Below, one piece after another: positions 34,333-42,533 of a DNA stretch of 54,278 nt; within the stretch, counting starts at the first letter, position 1; every line of letters starts with the position of its first letter. A program made the position numbers and the translations under genes. Source of the DNA: Terriglobales bacterium. GTDB lineage: Bacteria > Acidobacteriota > Terriglobia > Terriglobales > Acidobacteriaceae. Location of the stretch: positions 1 to 54,278 of the forward strand of contig DATMXP010000050.1 in assembly GCA_035561515.1 (NCBI GenBank), in the 5' to 3' direction. Under the pieces are notes generated by a model. That model worked only from the letters and a program-made list of their open reading frames with translations, made no database searches and had not been told where the DNA came from.

Positions 34333-34863
34333 GTGTCATCTATACCACTCCACCCCGCGCTCGTACACCTGCCGCTTGGGCTAGCATTCATCCTCCCAAT
34401 TCTGGCCATCGGATTCACATGGGCACTATGGACAAAGAGGATTCAGCCTCGCGCTTGGCTGGTGATCATAGTCCTCCAAGCCATATTGCTAGCAGCGGGG
34501 CTCCTGGCTATGAACACCGGAGAACGCGAGGGCGAGCGCGTGGAGAGGGTTGTTGCAGAGCGTGCAATTGAGACGCATGAAGCGTTTGCGGAACAATTCG
34601 TTTGGGCGGTGGGCATGACACTTGCGGTCGGAGTGCTGGTGTTAATACCCCAGTCGCGTGTGGCTCGCGCGCTCGCTATTGCAACAGTTGCGGGGACCTT
34701 CGCGGTAGCCGGGCTGGCTGTCCGAGTTGGTCATGCGGGCGGCAAACTTGTGTATGTCCATAATGCAGCGGCAGCATACGCGCAATCAGACGTACGCTCA
34801 GCACAAGTTCAAACATCTGGCACGCCGGAACGACAACCAGAAGATAGTGCCGATCAAGACTGA
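34333..34863 (+). CDS. DUF2231-like integral membrane protein
   Basis: A 176-residue protein beginning IPLHPALVHLPLGLAF, the HPxxVHxP signature of DUF2231 membrane proteins, with four hydrophobic helices (about 13-30, 40-58, 92-105, 113-132). A conserved-looking HAG motif (HAGGKLVYVHNAAAAY) follows the last helix. The GTG start at 34333 is supported by GAGGAG. Histidines in such proteins may bind haem or metal. Function unknown. Confidence 0.72.
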   Translation: MSSIPLHPALVHLPLGLAFILPILAIGFTWALWTKRIQPRAWLVIIVLQAILLAAGLLAMNTGEREGERVERVVAERAIETHEAFAEQFVWAVGMTLAVGVLVLIPQSRVARALAIATVAGTFAVAGLAVRVGHAGGKLVYVHNAAAAYAQSDVRSAQVQTSGTPERQPEDSADQD

Positions 34864-34924
34864 TCTGAGATTGGCGCGGCTCAGGCAAGCGAGCCGCACA
34901 CATCTGTGGCACGAGAAGCATAAA

Positions 34925-34961
34925 TGGAAATGACCCGGGAATTGCTTCCTCGGGTCACTTC
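34925..34961 (+). terminator. Hairpin after the DUF2231 gene
   Basis: GGAAaTGACCCG (34925-34937) pairs with CGGGTCAcTTCC (34951-34961), with one internal mismatch. There is no strong T run. It could act as a terminator or RNA-stabilising hairpin. Confidence 0.5.
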
Positions 34962-35111
34962 CGGTACTGCTGAGGTTCGTCACAAGTTAGCGCAGATCAG
35001 CCAGACTAGCCAGCCAAATTTGTTGACGGAAAACTGAGACAGCCTATAATCCTTTGCCGTAATGAGCCTAGGATGCCGTTCCAATCTCGTTCTCTCGACT
35101 AGGAGGCCTTT

Positions 35112-35363
35112 ATGCATTACGTGTGGGTGGCCATTATCGGCCTTGTCGTTGGAGCCCTCGCAAAGTTCATCATGCCCGGCAAGGACCCGGGTGGCTTCAT
35201 TATCACGATGCTGTTGGGAATTGCCGGATCGTTTATTGCGACATTCCTCGGCCGCGCAGTTGGTTGGTACCAGCCCGGTCAGGCCGCTGGTTTCATAATG
35301 TCGCTCATTGGAGCGATCGTTCTGCTGGTTATATATCGACTTTTCAAGAAGTCCCCCGCGTAG
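35112..35363 (+). CDS. GlsB/YeaQ/YmgE family small membrane protein
   Basis: An 83-residue protein with three hydrophobic helices and Gly-rich turns (LVVGALAKFIMPGKDPGGFIITMLLGIAGS), the full pattern of the transglycosylase-associated/GlsB-YeaQ stress family. AGGAGG precedes the ATG. Family members are induced by general and envelope stress; the molecular role is unclear. Confidence 0.9.
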   Translation: MHYVWVAIIGLVVGALAKFIMPGKDPGGFIITMLLGIAGSFIATFLGRAVGWYQPGQAAGFIMSLIGAIVLLVIYRLFKKSPA

Positions 35364-35441
35364 AGCCAATAAGGTAACCGCGGTAGTAGTGACCCTGCGC
35401 ACAGACGCTTCAGCTACAGAGGGGTAACTTTGGCGGCATAG

Positions 35442-35606
35442 TTGACCTCCGGCTATTCCAAACAGGCTCGAGGGGGCACGCTCGTTGCTGAACGAACCGA
35501 GCTGTCTGCTGCGGATCGCGGGGTGGTCGAGAAATTGTGTACTGAACTGCAGAAGACAATCGATACAAAAAGGGACAAGATTCGCATGCCCGAACTTGAT
35601 ACGTAA
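35442..35606 (+). CDS. Possible small ORF between two stress genes
   Basis: A 54-codon frame opens with TTG directly after an in-frame stop and encodes a charged, helical peptide ending DKIRMPELDT. GAGGGG lies about 20 nt upstream, too far for a good ribosome-binding site. It fills much of the 308-nt gap before the YidB-like gene. It may be a real small gene or a decayed one. Confidence 0.25.
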   Translation: MTSGYSKQARGGTLVAERTELSAADRGVVEKLCTELQKTIDTKRDKIRMPELDT

Positions 35607-35671
35607 TCAGGAAGCAAAATCCTTGAGCAGAACGTTGCTTTCCTGACCTGGCGCAAATCGTGGAGGTGCAT

Positions 35672-36082
35672 ATGGGTCTACTGGATGACGTACTCAATAA
35701 GGCAGCTGGCATTGCCCCAGTACAGGACAACTCCCAGAATTCTCTCGCATCTGCCGTCCTCTCGATGCTATCCAGCCAGAGCGGAGGCATTTCGGGACTG
35801 GCACATCAGTTCACCGCCAAGGGTCTAGGCGACATTATTCATTCGTGGATCAGCACGGGCCAAAACCTTGCGATTTCACCTGAGCAGGTACAGAACGCCC
35901 TCGGCTCCGATCAGGTTCAAGCTATCGCAGCCAAAGCAGGTATTTCACCCGAGGCTGCCCAGACAGGCCTTGCACAACTTCTTCCCCAGATCGTTGACCG
36001 ACTGACTCCGAACGGCGAGGTGCCAGAAGGAGATCTGATGTCGAAGGGAATGGAACTGCTGAAAGGGAAACTGTTCTCGTAG
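35672..36082 (+). CDS. YidB-like (DUF937) protein
   Basis: A 136-residue protein beginning MGLLDDVLNKAAG with a helical, Gln/Ala/Gly-rich body and the pattern GLGDIIHSWISTGQNLAISPEQVQNALG typical of the YidB/DUF937 family. ATG at 35672 with GGAGG at 35662-35666. The family is of unknown function. Confidence 0.85.
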   Translation: MGLLDDVLNKAAGIAPVQDNSQNSLASAVLSMLSSQSGGISGLAHQFTAKGLGDIIHSWISTGQNLAISPEQVQNALGSDQVQAIAAKAGISPEAAQTGLAQLLPQIVDRLTPNGEVPEGDLMSKGMELLKGKLFS

Positions 36083-36130
36083 TCCAACCCCGGGCCAGGC
36101 AAGATCAATACAAAACTCAGTGAGGTCGCC

Positions 36131-36856
36131 ATGTCTCTCACGAAACGTGCTGTCGCGGAGTTTCTAGGTACGTTCTGGCTGGTGTTCGGAGGGTGCGGCA
36201 GCGCGGTTCTGGCTGCCGCTTTTCCGCAGCTAGGAATTGGGTTTTTGGGCGTCGCACTCGCTTTCGGCTTGACAGTGCTCACTATGGCATACGCCATAGG
36301 ACATATCTCCGGATGTCATCTCAACCCTGCTGTTTCAATCGGACTTTGGGTGGGAAAGCGCTTCCCTGGAGCTGAGCTATTTACGTACATCGTCGCGCAG
36401 GTGCTTGGCGCAATTGCCGCCGCCGGGACCCTCTTCGTTATCGCCTCCGGCAAGGGAGGATTTTCCACAGCTGCGGGGTTTGCTACAAACGGCTATGGCG
36501 CTCATTCGCCCGGCGGATACTCTCTGCTGGCCTGCCTAGTCGCCGAAGTCGTTTTAACATTCTTTTTCCTGATGGTGATTCTTGGATCGACTGACAAGCG
36601 CGCACCGCAAGGCTTGGCCCCAATCGCGATCGGCCTATGTCTGACGTTGATCCACCTTGTCGGTATTCCTGTTACCAACACCTCCGTCAATCCGGCTCGA
36701 AGCACCGGTCAGGCAATCTTCGTCGGCGGCTGGGCACTAGCACAGCTCTGGATGTTCTGGCTTGCTCCAATCATCGGTGCAGCCATCGCAGGGGTTGTTT
36801 ACGGTGTCTTTTCCGAAGAGCCCGTGCCGAAGGCTGTTCGAGTTGCGGCACGCTAG
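36131..36856 (+). CDS. aqpZ: Aquaporin Z
   Basis: A 241-residue six-helix water channel. Both NPA boxes are present: HLNPAVSIG near residue 62 and TSVNPARSTG near residue 185. The Arg of the selectivity filter follows the second NPA, and the N-terminal AEFLGTFWLVFGGCGSAV is typical of AqpZ. It sits upstream of the mechanosensitive channel gene, a sensible osmotic-balance pairing. Confidence 0.96.
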   Translation: MSLTKRAVAEFLGTFWLVFGGCGSAVLAAAFPQLGIGFLGVALAFGLTVLTMAYAIGHISGCHLNPAVSIGLWVGKRFPGAELFTYIVAQVLGAIAAAGTLFVIASGKGGFSTAAGFATNGYGAHSPGGYSLLACLVAEVVLTFFFLMVILGSTDKRAPQGLAPIAIGLCLTLIHLVGIPVTNTSVNPARSTGQAIFVGGWALAQLWMFWLAPIIGAAIAGVVYGVFSEEPVPKAVRVAAR

Positions 36857-36867
36857 ATGAGGACTCC

Positions 36868-36903
36868 ATGAAAACACGAATCGTACTGATCCTGTTCAAA
36901 TGA
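36868..36903 (+). CDS. Possible 11-codon leader peptide before mscL
   Basis: ATG at 36868 with GAGG at good spacing opens a short frame MKTRIVLILFK that ends at TGA 36901-36903, just before the GGAGG of mscL. It could couple translation of mscL or be the relic of a secreted-protein gene, since it resembles the start of a signal peptide. Confidence 0.3.
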   Translation: MKTRIVLILFK

Positions 36904-36916
36904 CCGGAGGATGCGC

Positions 36917-37324
36917 ATGCTAAAGGGATTCAAGGAATTCATCATGCGAGGTAATGTCATTGACCTCGCTGTTGCGGTGGTGATCGGTGCCGCATTCGGC
37001 TCGGTCGTCACTTCTTTCGTCACTGACGTATTGAATCCGCTGATCGCGGCGGTTGTTGGCAAGCCGGATTTCTCGGCCTTTGTCGCAAACGTGCACGGGA
37101 GTGAGGTCAAGTACGGCTTGTTCCTGAATGCCCTGATCGCCTTCTTATTGGTGGCAGCTGCGGTCTATTTCGCGATGGTTGCTCCGATGAACGCGTGGAA
37201 GGCGCGTCAAGCCCGTGGTCAGGCACCGCCGGACCCCACAACCAAGACTTGTCCAGCTTGTACGGAAACGATCGGCATCTCAGCCCGAAAATGCAAATGG
37301 TGTGGTGAGGCGCAGACAGCCTAA
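36917..37324 (+). CDS. mscL: Large-conductance mechanosensitive channel with zinc-ribbon tail
   Basis: A 135-residue MscL with the N-terminal FKEFIMRGNVIDLAVAVVIGAAFG pore helix and a second membrane helix (about 65-88). Unlike ordinary MscL, the C-terminus ends in a double CxxC zinc-ribbon (CPACTET ... CKWCGE; Cys112, 115, 126, 129). I choose ATG at 36917 because GGAGG (36906-36910) is too close to the ATG at 36911. It releases solutes on hypo-osmotic shock; the ribbon may add a cytosolic interaction or regulation. Confidence 0.93.
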   Translation: MLKGFKEFIMRGNVIDLAVAVVIGAAFGSVVTSFVTDVLNPLIAAVVGKPDFSAFVANVHGSEVKYGLFLNALIAFLLVAAAVYFAMVAPMNAWKARQARGQAPPDPTTKTCPACTETIGISARKCKWCGEAQTA

Positions 37325-37379
37325 ACAACGACGACTTAAGACATTGTTTTACGACGCCGACACGGGGGACTGCGCCGAC

Positions 37380-37415
37380 AGCAGGAGCAAAGAACCAGCA
37401 CTCTTTGCTCCTGCT
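37380..37415 (+). promoter_or_regulatory. 14-bp perfect RNA hairpin upstream of the DUF481 gene
   Basis: AGCAGGAGCAAAGA (37380-37393) and TCTTTGCTCCTGCT (37402-37415) form a perfect 14-bp stem with an 8-nt loop. It ends 9 nt before the AGGAGG of the next gene. It could be an attenuator, an RNA-processing or stability element, or a terminator for mscL, although it lacks a T run. Confidence 0.65.
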
Positions 37416-37434
37416 GATCGCGATAGGAGGAGTT

Positions 37435-38481
37435 ATGAGATTATTCGGTTTCCTGTTGTTTGCCATGTTTCTTCCTTCTTCCTTACTAGCGGATCAGGTG
37501 ACGTTGAAGAACGGTGACCGGCTCACCGGAACGATCGTCAAAGCCGACACCAAAAGCTTGGTTATCAAGACCGAGTTTGCTGGTGATGTGACTATCCAGT
37601 GGGACGGGATTCGGGAGCTGACTTCTTCGCAGCCGCTCCATGTTGAGCTGAAAAACGGCCAAAAGGTAGCGGGGCCGGTCTCAACAACGGACGGCAACCT
37701 CGTCGTCAGTACCAAGTCAACTGGAACGGTGGAAACTCCACGAAGTGATGTCAGCAAGATCCGTAGCGAATCCGAACAACTCGCTTATGACAAGTCCCTG
37801 CATCCGGGCCTGCTGCAAGGTTGGGCCGGTGGGACTAACGTTGGGTTCGCTCTTACACGTGGGAACAGTCAGACCAAGAACCTGGCACTCGCCTTCAATG
37901 CCACCCGCAAGACGCTGAACGACAAACTTGGACTCTACGCAAACACGGTGTTTGCGACCAACGACGCTCCCGGCGCTACTCCCAGTACAACGGCAAATGC
38001 GATTCAAGGAGGCCTGCGCTACGATCACGACTTCACGGCACGCTTATTCGGATTCGGTAGTGCGGACTTTCAGTCGGACAGCTTGCAGACCCTGAATCTC
38101 AGAACGATTCTGGGTGGCGGTCTCGGGTTCCACGTCATCAAGAGCGAGGCCACCACACTGGATCTTCTATCCGGGGTCAATTACACCCGTGAGAATTACG
38201 ATGACTTCAGCCGGAACTTTGCAGCAGCGACCCTGGGCGAAGAACTACTTCACAAATTAAGGGCAAGTACATCTTTGACGCAGAGTCTGTATTTCTATCC
38301 GAACCTGACCAGCACAGGAGATTACCGAGCGACGTTCAACTTTGGGACGGTGACCAAATTCAGCAAGTGGCTGGGCTGGCAGAACGCCTTCGGGGATATT
38401 TATGTCAGTAACCCGCCAGCGGGCAAGAAGCAGAATGACATTCTATTTACAACCGGTCTCAACATCTCGTTCACACACTAG
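37435..38481 (+). CDS. DUF481 outer-membrane beta-barrel protein
   Basis: A 348-residue exported protein (signal peptide about 1-19, ending LLA). The N-terminal half has two related beta units (VTLKNGDRLTGTIVKAD and VELKNGQKVAGPV). The C-terminal 230 residues are an amphipathic barrel of the DUF481/YdiY salt-induced outer-membrane family (GWAGGTNVGFALTRGNSQTKN onward), ending in FTTGLNISFTH with a terminal aromatic-rich strand. ATG at 37435 with AGGAGG. Confidence 0.85.
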   Translation: MRLFGFLLFAMFLPSSLLADQVTLKNGDRLTGTIVKADTKSLVIKTEFAGDVTIQWDGIRELTSSQPLHVELKNGQKVAGPVSTTDGNLVVSTKSTGTVETPRSDVSKIRSESEQLAYDKSLHPGLLQGWAGGTNVGFALTRGNSQTKNLALAFNATRKTLNDKLGLYANTVFATNDAPGATPSTTANAIQGGLRYDHDFTARLFGFGSADFQSDSLQTLNLRTILGGGLGFHVIKSEATTLDLLSGVNYTRENYDDFSRNFAAATLGEELLHKLRASTSLTQSLYFYPNLTSTGDYRATFNFGTVTKFSKWLGWQNAFGDIYVSNPPAGKKQNDILFTTGLNISFTH

Positions 38482-38498
38482 TTCCAACAGGAGGATCT

Positions 38499-38837
38499 AT
38501 GGCAGCGAAATACCAACTGAAGCAGGGCGGCAGTGGTCAGTTCATGTTCAATCTGAAAGCCGGCAATGGCGAGATTATTCTTACCAGCGAACTATACAAG
38601 GAAAAGCAAAGTGCGCTCGCCGGGATTGAATCCGTCAAGACAAATGGGCCCATTGAGGCTCGCTACGAACGGAAGACTGCGAAGAATGGCCAAACATACT
38701 TCGTGTTGAAAGCTACGAACGGACAGACGATCGGGAAAAGCGAAATGTATTCGTCGGTGGCGGCAATGGAGAATGGGATTAAATCCGTAATGAAAAATGC
38801 GCCGGTAGCCAGTATCGAGGACTCTACAACCGCCTGA
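38499..38837 (+). CDS. YegP-family DUF1508 protein
   Basis: A 112-residue protein with two DUF1508 repeats (about residues 10-55 and 60-105: FMFNLKAGNGEIILTSELYKEK and YFVLKATNGQTIGKSEMYSS), each with a small beta-sheet and helix. AGGAGG precedes the ATG. The role is unknown; the domain often accompanies stress-response genes. Confidence 0.93.
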   Translation: MAAKYQLKQGGSGQFMFNLKAGNGEIILTSELYKEKQSALAGIESVKTNGPIEARYERKTAKNGQTYFVLKATNGQTIGKSEMYSSVAAMENGIKSVMKNAPVASIEDSTTA

Positions 38838-38953
38838 CGTGTGCTGCCTGGGACAAATCTCGCATCGACGATTGGCACTGCAACGCTTAACGATCATCCC
38901 CTCAATCAGCAGCCGTCATATATGCAAGCATGCAAGAAAGGAGTGCCTCTCAA

Positions 38954-39325
38954 ATGACTGACCAAGAACTCAAAAGCAAGTACCAGCCGGTAGTCGACTT
39001 CATGTCCGCCAATGCGTTTCAGGTGGAACACTTTCATGTGGAGAACGGAAAGGCTGTACTAACAGCGGCAGCACCAACCGACTATCTCAAGAATCGGGCA
39101 TGGGACGAGATTAAGAAAATTGACCCAACTTTTGCCGATCTACAACACACTATTACAGTGGGATCCGGGGCCGTCTACGTCGTCAAATCAGGCGACAACC
39201 TCTCGAAGATCAGCAAGAGTTTCTACGGCAACGCAAATCTGTACAACAAGATAGCGCAGGCCAACGGGATCCCTGATCCTGACAAAATTCGGGTCGGCCA
39301 GGAACTGAAGATACCTGCAGCATGA
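38954..39325 (+). CDS. BON/LysM domain protein (YgaU-like)
   Basis: A 123-residue protein. An N-terminal BON-like unit (VVDFMSANAFQVEHFHVENGKAVLTAAAPTD, about 13-43) is followed by a C-terminal LysM domain (YVVKSGDNLSKISKSFYGNANLYNKIAQANG...VGQELKIP). The ATG at 38954 has AAAGGAG upstream, better than the in-frame ATG at 38930. There is no signal peptide. In E. coli the similar YgaU (Kbp) binds potassium and responds to osmotic stress. Confidence 0.9.
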   Translation: MTDQELKSKYQPVVDFMSANAFQVEHFHVENGKAVLTAAAPTDYLKNRAWDEIKKIDPTFADLQHTITVGSGAVYVVKSGDNLSKISKSFYGNANLYNKIAQANGIPDPDKIRVGQELKIPAA

Positions 39326-39432
39326 TCCCGGAGATCTCGAACTTTAGGTTGAGCGGTCGGGTTTCGCCCATGTCACTGAAAAGACCAGCCATGGAGAGCA
39401 TACTGACCGCCTAGAACCAGGCGAGGTGCCAC

Positions 39433-39879
39433 ATGCGTGACGACGCTGTGCATTCTAGTGATTTCGAAAGGAACAAACTAATCATCCGCCTGGACATCAC
39501 TGTCTCGGCGGACATTAATTCTATCTCAGCAATTGTGGAAGGCATCCTGGCCATCACCTCTGAAATGAAGTGTGCTGCTGGCAAGGAGTTTGAGATTGAA
39601 ACAGCAATCAGGGAGGCCCTGGCCAACGCCATCTTGCACGGTTGTCACAACGATCCGGCCAAGCAGGTACAGTGCTGTGTCGCTTGTGACAAAGATCGAG
39701 GGATGATCATCGTCGTTCGCGATCCCGGCCAGGGGTTCGACCCTTCTTCCATTCCCAGCCCTGTCATGGGTGAGAACGTCTACTCAGAACACGGACGCGG
39801 AATCTACCTTATCAATCAGTTGATGGACAGTGCCTGGTATGAACACGGGGGCACAGAACTTCACATGCTGAAGAACTAG
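39433..39879 (+). CDS. RsbW-like anti-sigma/serine kinase ATPase
   Basis: A 148-residue GHKL ATPase with N box AIREALANAILHG (about 56-68), DPGQGFDP and GRGIYLINQLMD, matching the RsbW/SpoIIAB-type anti-sigma factor kinases. No sigma factor or anti-anti-sigma gene is adjacent. It may act on a chromosomal sigma factor or on a partner-switch network that controls the surrounding stress genes. Confidence 0.88.
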   Translation: MRDDAVHSSDFERNKLIIRLDITVSADINSISAIVEGILAITSEMKCAAGKEFEIETAIREALANAILHGCHNDPAKQVQCCVACDKDRGMIIVVRDPGQGFDPSSIPSPVMGENVYSEHGRGIYLINQLMDSAWYEHGGTELHMLKN

Positions 39880-39905
39880 TGGGTGTTACCACAGGAGGCT
39901 CTGCC

Positions 39906-40859
39906 ATGAAATCTCTTAAATGGGCCACGCTGTTATTCGCAATCTCTTTCCTATTCGGCTTCATCACCGCGTCAGCACAAACCAGCATTCCAACGAACGG
40001 AGCGTGTTTCTATCGGGACATCAATTATCGCGGCGCCTACTTCTGCACTCAAGCAGGAGAAACTCTATCAGCGCTCCCGAGTGGCTTCAATGATGCGATT
40101 CGTTCCATTCGAATCTTCGGCAACGTTCAACTGACGGCGTTCAACGATGGCAATCTCGTGGGTGCAAGCACACTCATCCAGAACGACGTCGCCGACCTCA
40201 GGACCATCCCGTTGGCCAACGAGCCTAACAAGAATTGGACAACGCGAATTTCGTCACTGCGTGTCGATGCTACCTCTCCGGCTAATACCGGCAACCGTCC
40301 GTGGGACTTCATCTGGGGACGTCGCCAAACCACCACGACGACTGGCGCTTGCTTCTTCGATCGGCCTAATTTCCAAGGCCGAAGCTTTTGTGTCGATCAA
40401 GGTCGCGCGTTGGATAACCTTCCGCCCGGCTTCAATGACCGGATCCAATCCATCCAGGTCATAGGGGGCAGTGAAGTTCAGATGTTCAACGACAGCGATT
40501 TTGCAGGAGCTGCCGCACGTACCACTCGCGACGTAGCTGATCTTCGCTCCTGGAGTATTCCAGACGATCCTTCAAAGAACTGGAGCGGGCGCATATCGTC
40601 ACTCCGTGTAGAAACACCGCGACGTGGACGCTGGTCCAACATTGGCGGCTACGATCGCAATGAACAGTACCAGGCACTTGTGCATTGCGGTTCGGCGCCT
40701 GGCAACGCCCGGCAGATGTGCGAGAGTACAAGCTATATTCGCGACGCTCATATGATCAACGCATATGGCAATTGCCGCAAGAACACCACTTGGGGAATCG
40801 ACAACGGGCGCCTCTGGGTTTCGGGTGGGTGTACAGCAGATTTCGAAGTGGCACGTTAG
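39906..40859 (+). CDS. Secreted protein with two crystallin-like domains and a C-terminal DUF3011 domain
   Basis: A 317-residue secreted protein (signal peptide about 1-25, ending ASAQ). Two homologous beta/gamma-crystallin or I36-inhibitor-like units follow (ACFYRDINYRGAYFC and ACFFDRPNFQGRSFC, each with a later GFND-Ixxi motif and RISSLRV end). The last 70 residues form a Cys-rich domain of the DUF3011 type (YQALVHCGS...MCE...CRKNTTWGIDNGRLWVSGGC). AGGAGG precedes the ATG. It may bind calcium or block proteases. Confidence 0.8.
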   Translation: MKSLKWATLLFAISFLFGFITASAQTSIPTNGACFYRDINYRGAYFCTQAGETLSALPSGFNDAIRSIRIFGNVQLTAFNDGNLVGASTLIQNDVADLRTIPLANEPNKNWTTRISSLRVDATSPANTGNRPWDFIWGRRQTTTTTGACFFDRPNFQGRSFCVDQGRALDNLPPGFNDRIQSIQVIGGSEVQMFNDSDFAGAAARTTRDVADLRSWSIPDDPSKNWSGRISSLRVETPRRGRWSNIGGYDRNEQYQALVHCGSAPGNARQMCESTSYIRDAHMINAYGNCRKNTTWGIDNGRLWVSGGCTADFEVAR

Positions 40860-40912
40860 GTGCGGTCGGGAGGATTCGGGATTAGTCTTCATTTGAACGG
40901 AGGTGTATCTCA

Positions 40913-41617
40913 ATGCGGAACTTGGTTATTGTCGTTTGCTTCGCCTTGCTCGCTATCCCTCTGATTGCCCAGCAGAAGGAACAAGAGCGACTGAAGGATG
41001 CGGGCGAGGTGCTCACCGAAATTTTGAACATTCCGGACAACATACCTCAGGATCTTCTGGACAAGGCGGAGTGCGTAGTGGTTTTGCCATCGGTCAAGAA
41101 GTTGGCCATCGGTATCGGCGCCAGTTACGGTCGCGGGGTAATGGTGTGCCGAGGCGGCGAACACTTCACAGGTCCTTGGGGTGCTCCGGCATTCTACGCT
41201 CTGGAAGGAGGTAATATCGGATTCCAATTGGGCGGACAGGCGACAGACTTCGTCCTTCTCGTAATGAACCCGCGCGGTGCGCGGTCACTGTTCAAGAGCA
41301 AAGTCAAGTTGGGCGCAGATGCAGCTGCTGCGGCCGGACCAAAGGGTCGCTCGGCCCAAGCTGCTACGGATGTGGTAATGAAGGCAGAGATCCTTTCCTA
41401 CTCTCGCTCTAAAGGATTGTTCGCCGGTGTTTCTCTGGAAGGGTCGACGCTCCGCTCTGACGGTGGGGCTAACGAAAACCTCTATGGCAAAAAGTTAAGT
41501 GCCGAAGACATCCTCGCCAAGCATTCGGTCGGAACACCCGCAAGTGGGGCAAAGCTAGTCGGACTACTGAACAAGAAATCTCCTAAGAATAGGTCCGATC
41601 CCAAATCGCTTGAATAG
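40913..41617 (+). CDS. Secreted SYLF (Ysc84) lipid-binding domain protein
   Basis: A 234-residue protein with signal peptide (about 1-19, ending IAQ). The SYLF pattern is clear (IPQDLLDKAECVVVLPSVKK, GIGASYGRGVMVCR, PAFYALEGGNIGFQLGGQATD, FKSKVKLGADAAAAAGP). SYLF domains bind phosphoinositides and other lipids in eukaryotes; bacterial roles are unclear. GGAGG precedes the ATG. Confidence 0.92.
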   Translation: MRNLVIVVCFALLAIPLIAQQKEQERLKDAGEVLTEILNIPDNIPQDLLDKAECVVVLPSVKKLAIGIGASYGRGVMVCRGGEHFTGPWGAPAFYALEGGNIGFQLGGQATDFVLLVMNPRGARSLFKSKVKLGADAAAAAGPKGRSAQAATDVVMKAEILSYSRSKGLFAGVSLEGSTLRSDGGANENLYGKKLSAEDILAKHSVGTPASGAKLVGLLNKKSPKNRSDPKSLE

Positions 41618-41759
41618 GGCGCGAAGGCAAACTTAGCATGACGCGAGTCGACTGGGGTTCCGCCTCGTTAGGACACCTACATGAAAGGAATTGTTCTAAA
41701 AGAGAAGAGCCGGAGCCCCATCGACATTCACATAAAGTGATCCACATACTGGAGGCACA

Positions 41760-42491
41760 ATGATCAAGCGAAGCACCGCATGGTACGCAGTCCTGATAGT
41801 CGCCTGTTCGTTGATGTGTCTGTACCAGGCACTTGCACAGTCTGGAGCAAAGTCGAGTACCGGTAAATCGAGCAGCTCTCAAGCGGCAAAGACTCAGAAA
41901 AGCAAGACTCTGATTGACCTGAACTCGGCCACGAAAGAGCAGCTTGCCGCACTTCCTGGCATTGGAGATACCTACTCCCAGAAAATCATCGAGAACCGTC
42001 CTTACAAGGCGAAGGCAGATCTCGTAAAGAAGAAGGTTCTTCCCCAGGCCACGTACAAGAAGATAGCCGCGCTGGTAATCGCGAAACAGCAGCCAGCCGC
42101 AGCTGAACCATCTAAACCAACAGCTCCCGCGACAAAAGCAGCTGCCACTGCTACACCACCCAAACTCTCACAACAACAGGCCACGGCACCGACAAAGCCG
42201 ATACTGCTGACGGGTAATCCGATGGGCGGCGTCCGCTTCGAGCACAGCAAGCATCCTGTCGCGTGCGAGACCTGTCACCATGCATCGCGTGAGCCGAAGC
42301 CCGGCAAAGTAGCACAACAGGCGTGTACCGACTGCCATACCAAGCCCACACAACCTGGAATGAAGACGGGAAAACAGGCTGCGTTCCATAACGCGACTGC
42401 CACAGCCGGCACCTGCATTGATTGCCACAAGAAGTCCGGCGGCGCTGCTCCGACAAAATGCACTCAGTGTCACAAGAAGGAGAACGCGTAA
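41760..42491 (+). CDS. Fusion of a ComEA-like helix-hairpin-helix domain with a tetrahaem c-type cytochrome
   Basis: A 243-residue protein with a signal peptide (about 1-27, ending ALAQ). Residues about 49-110 carry a ComEA-like helix-hairpin-helix DNA-binding unit (LIDLNSATKEQLAALPGIGDTYSQ). After a Pro/Ala/Thr linker (111-150) four CXXCH haem motifs follow: CETCH (169), CTDCH (189), CIDCH (219) and CTQCH (234), with extra His ligands (His162, 165, 174, 210) as in class III-like cytochromes. I know ComEA domains and multihaem cytochromes separately; their fusion here is unusual. It could bind extracellular DNA and move electrons at the surface. Confidence 0.88.
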   Translation: MIKRSTAWYAVLIVACSLMCLYQALAQSGAKSSTGKSSSSQAAKTQKSKTLIDLNSATKEQLAALPGIGDTYSQKIIENRPYKAKADLVKKKVLPQATYKKIAALVIAKQQPAAAEPSKPTAPATKAAATATPPKLSQQQATAPTKPILLTGNPMGGVRFEHSKHPVACETCHHASREPKPGKVAQQACTDCHTKPTQPGMKTGKQAAFHNATATAGTCIDCHKKSGGAAPTKCTQCHKKENA

Positions 42492-42533
42492 AGTGGACCT
42501 CCTGACGGGACTTGTTCGATCTGGCGGAAGACT

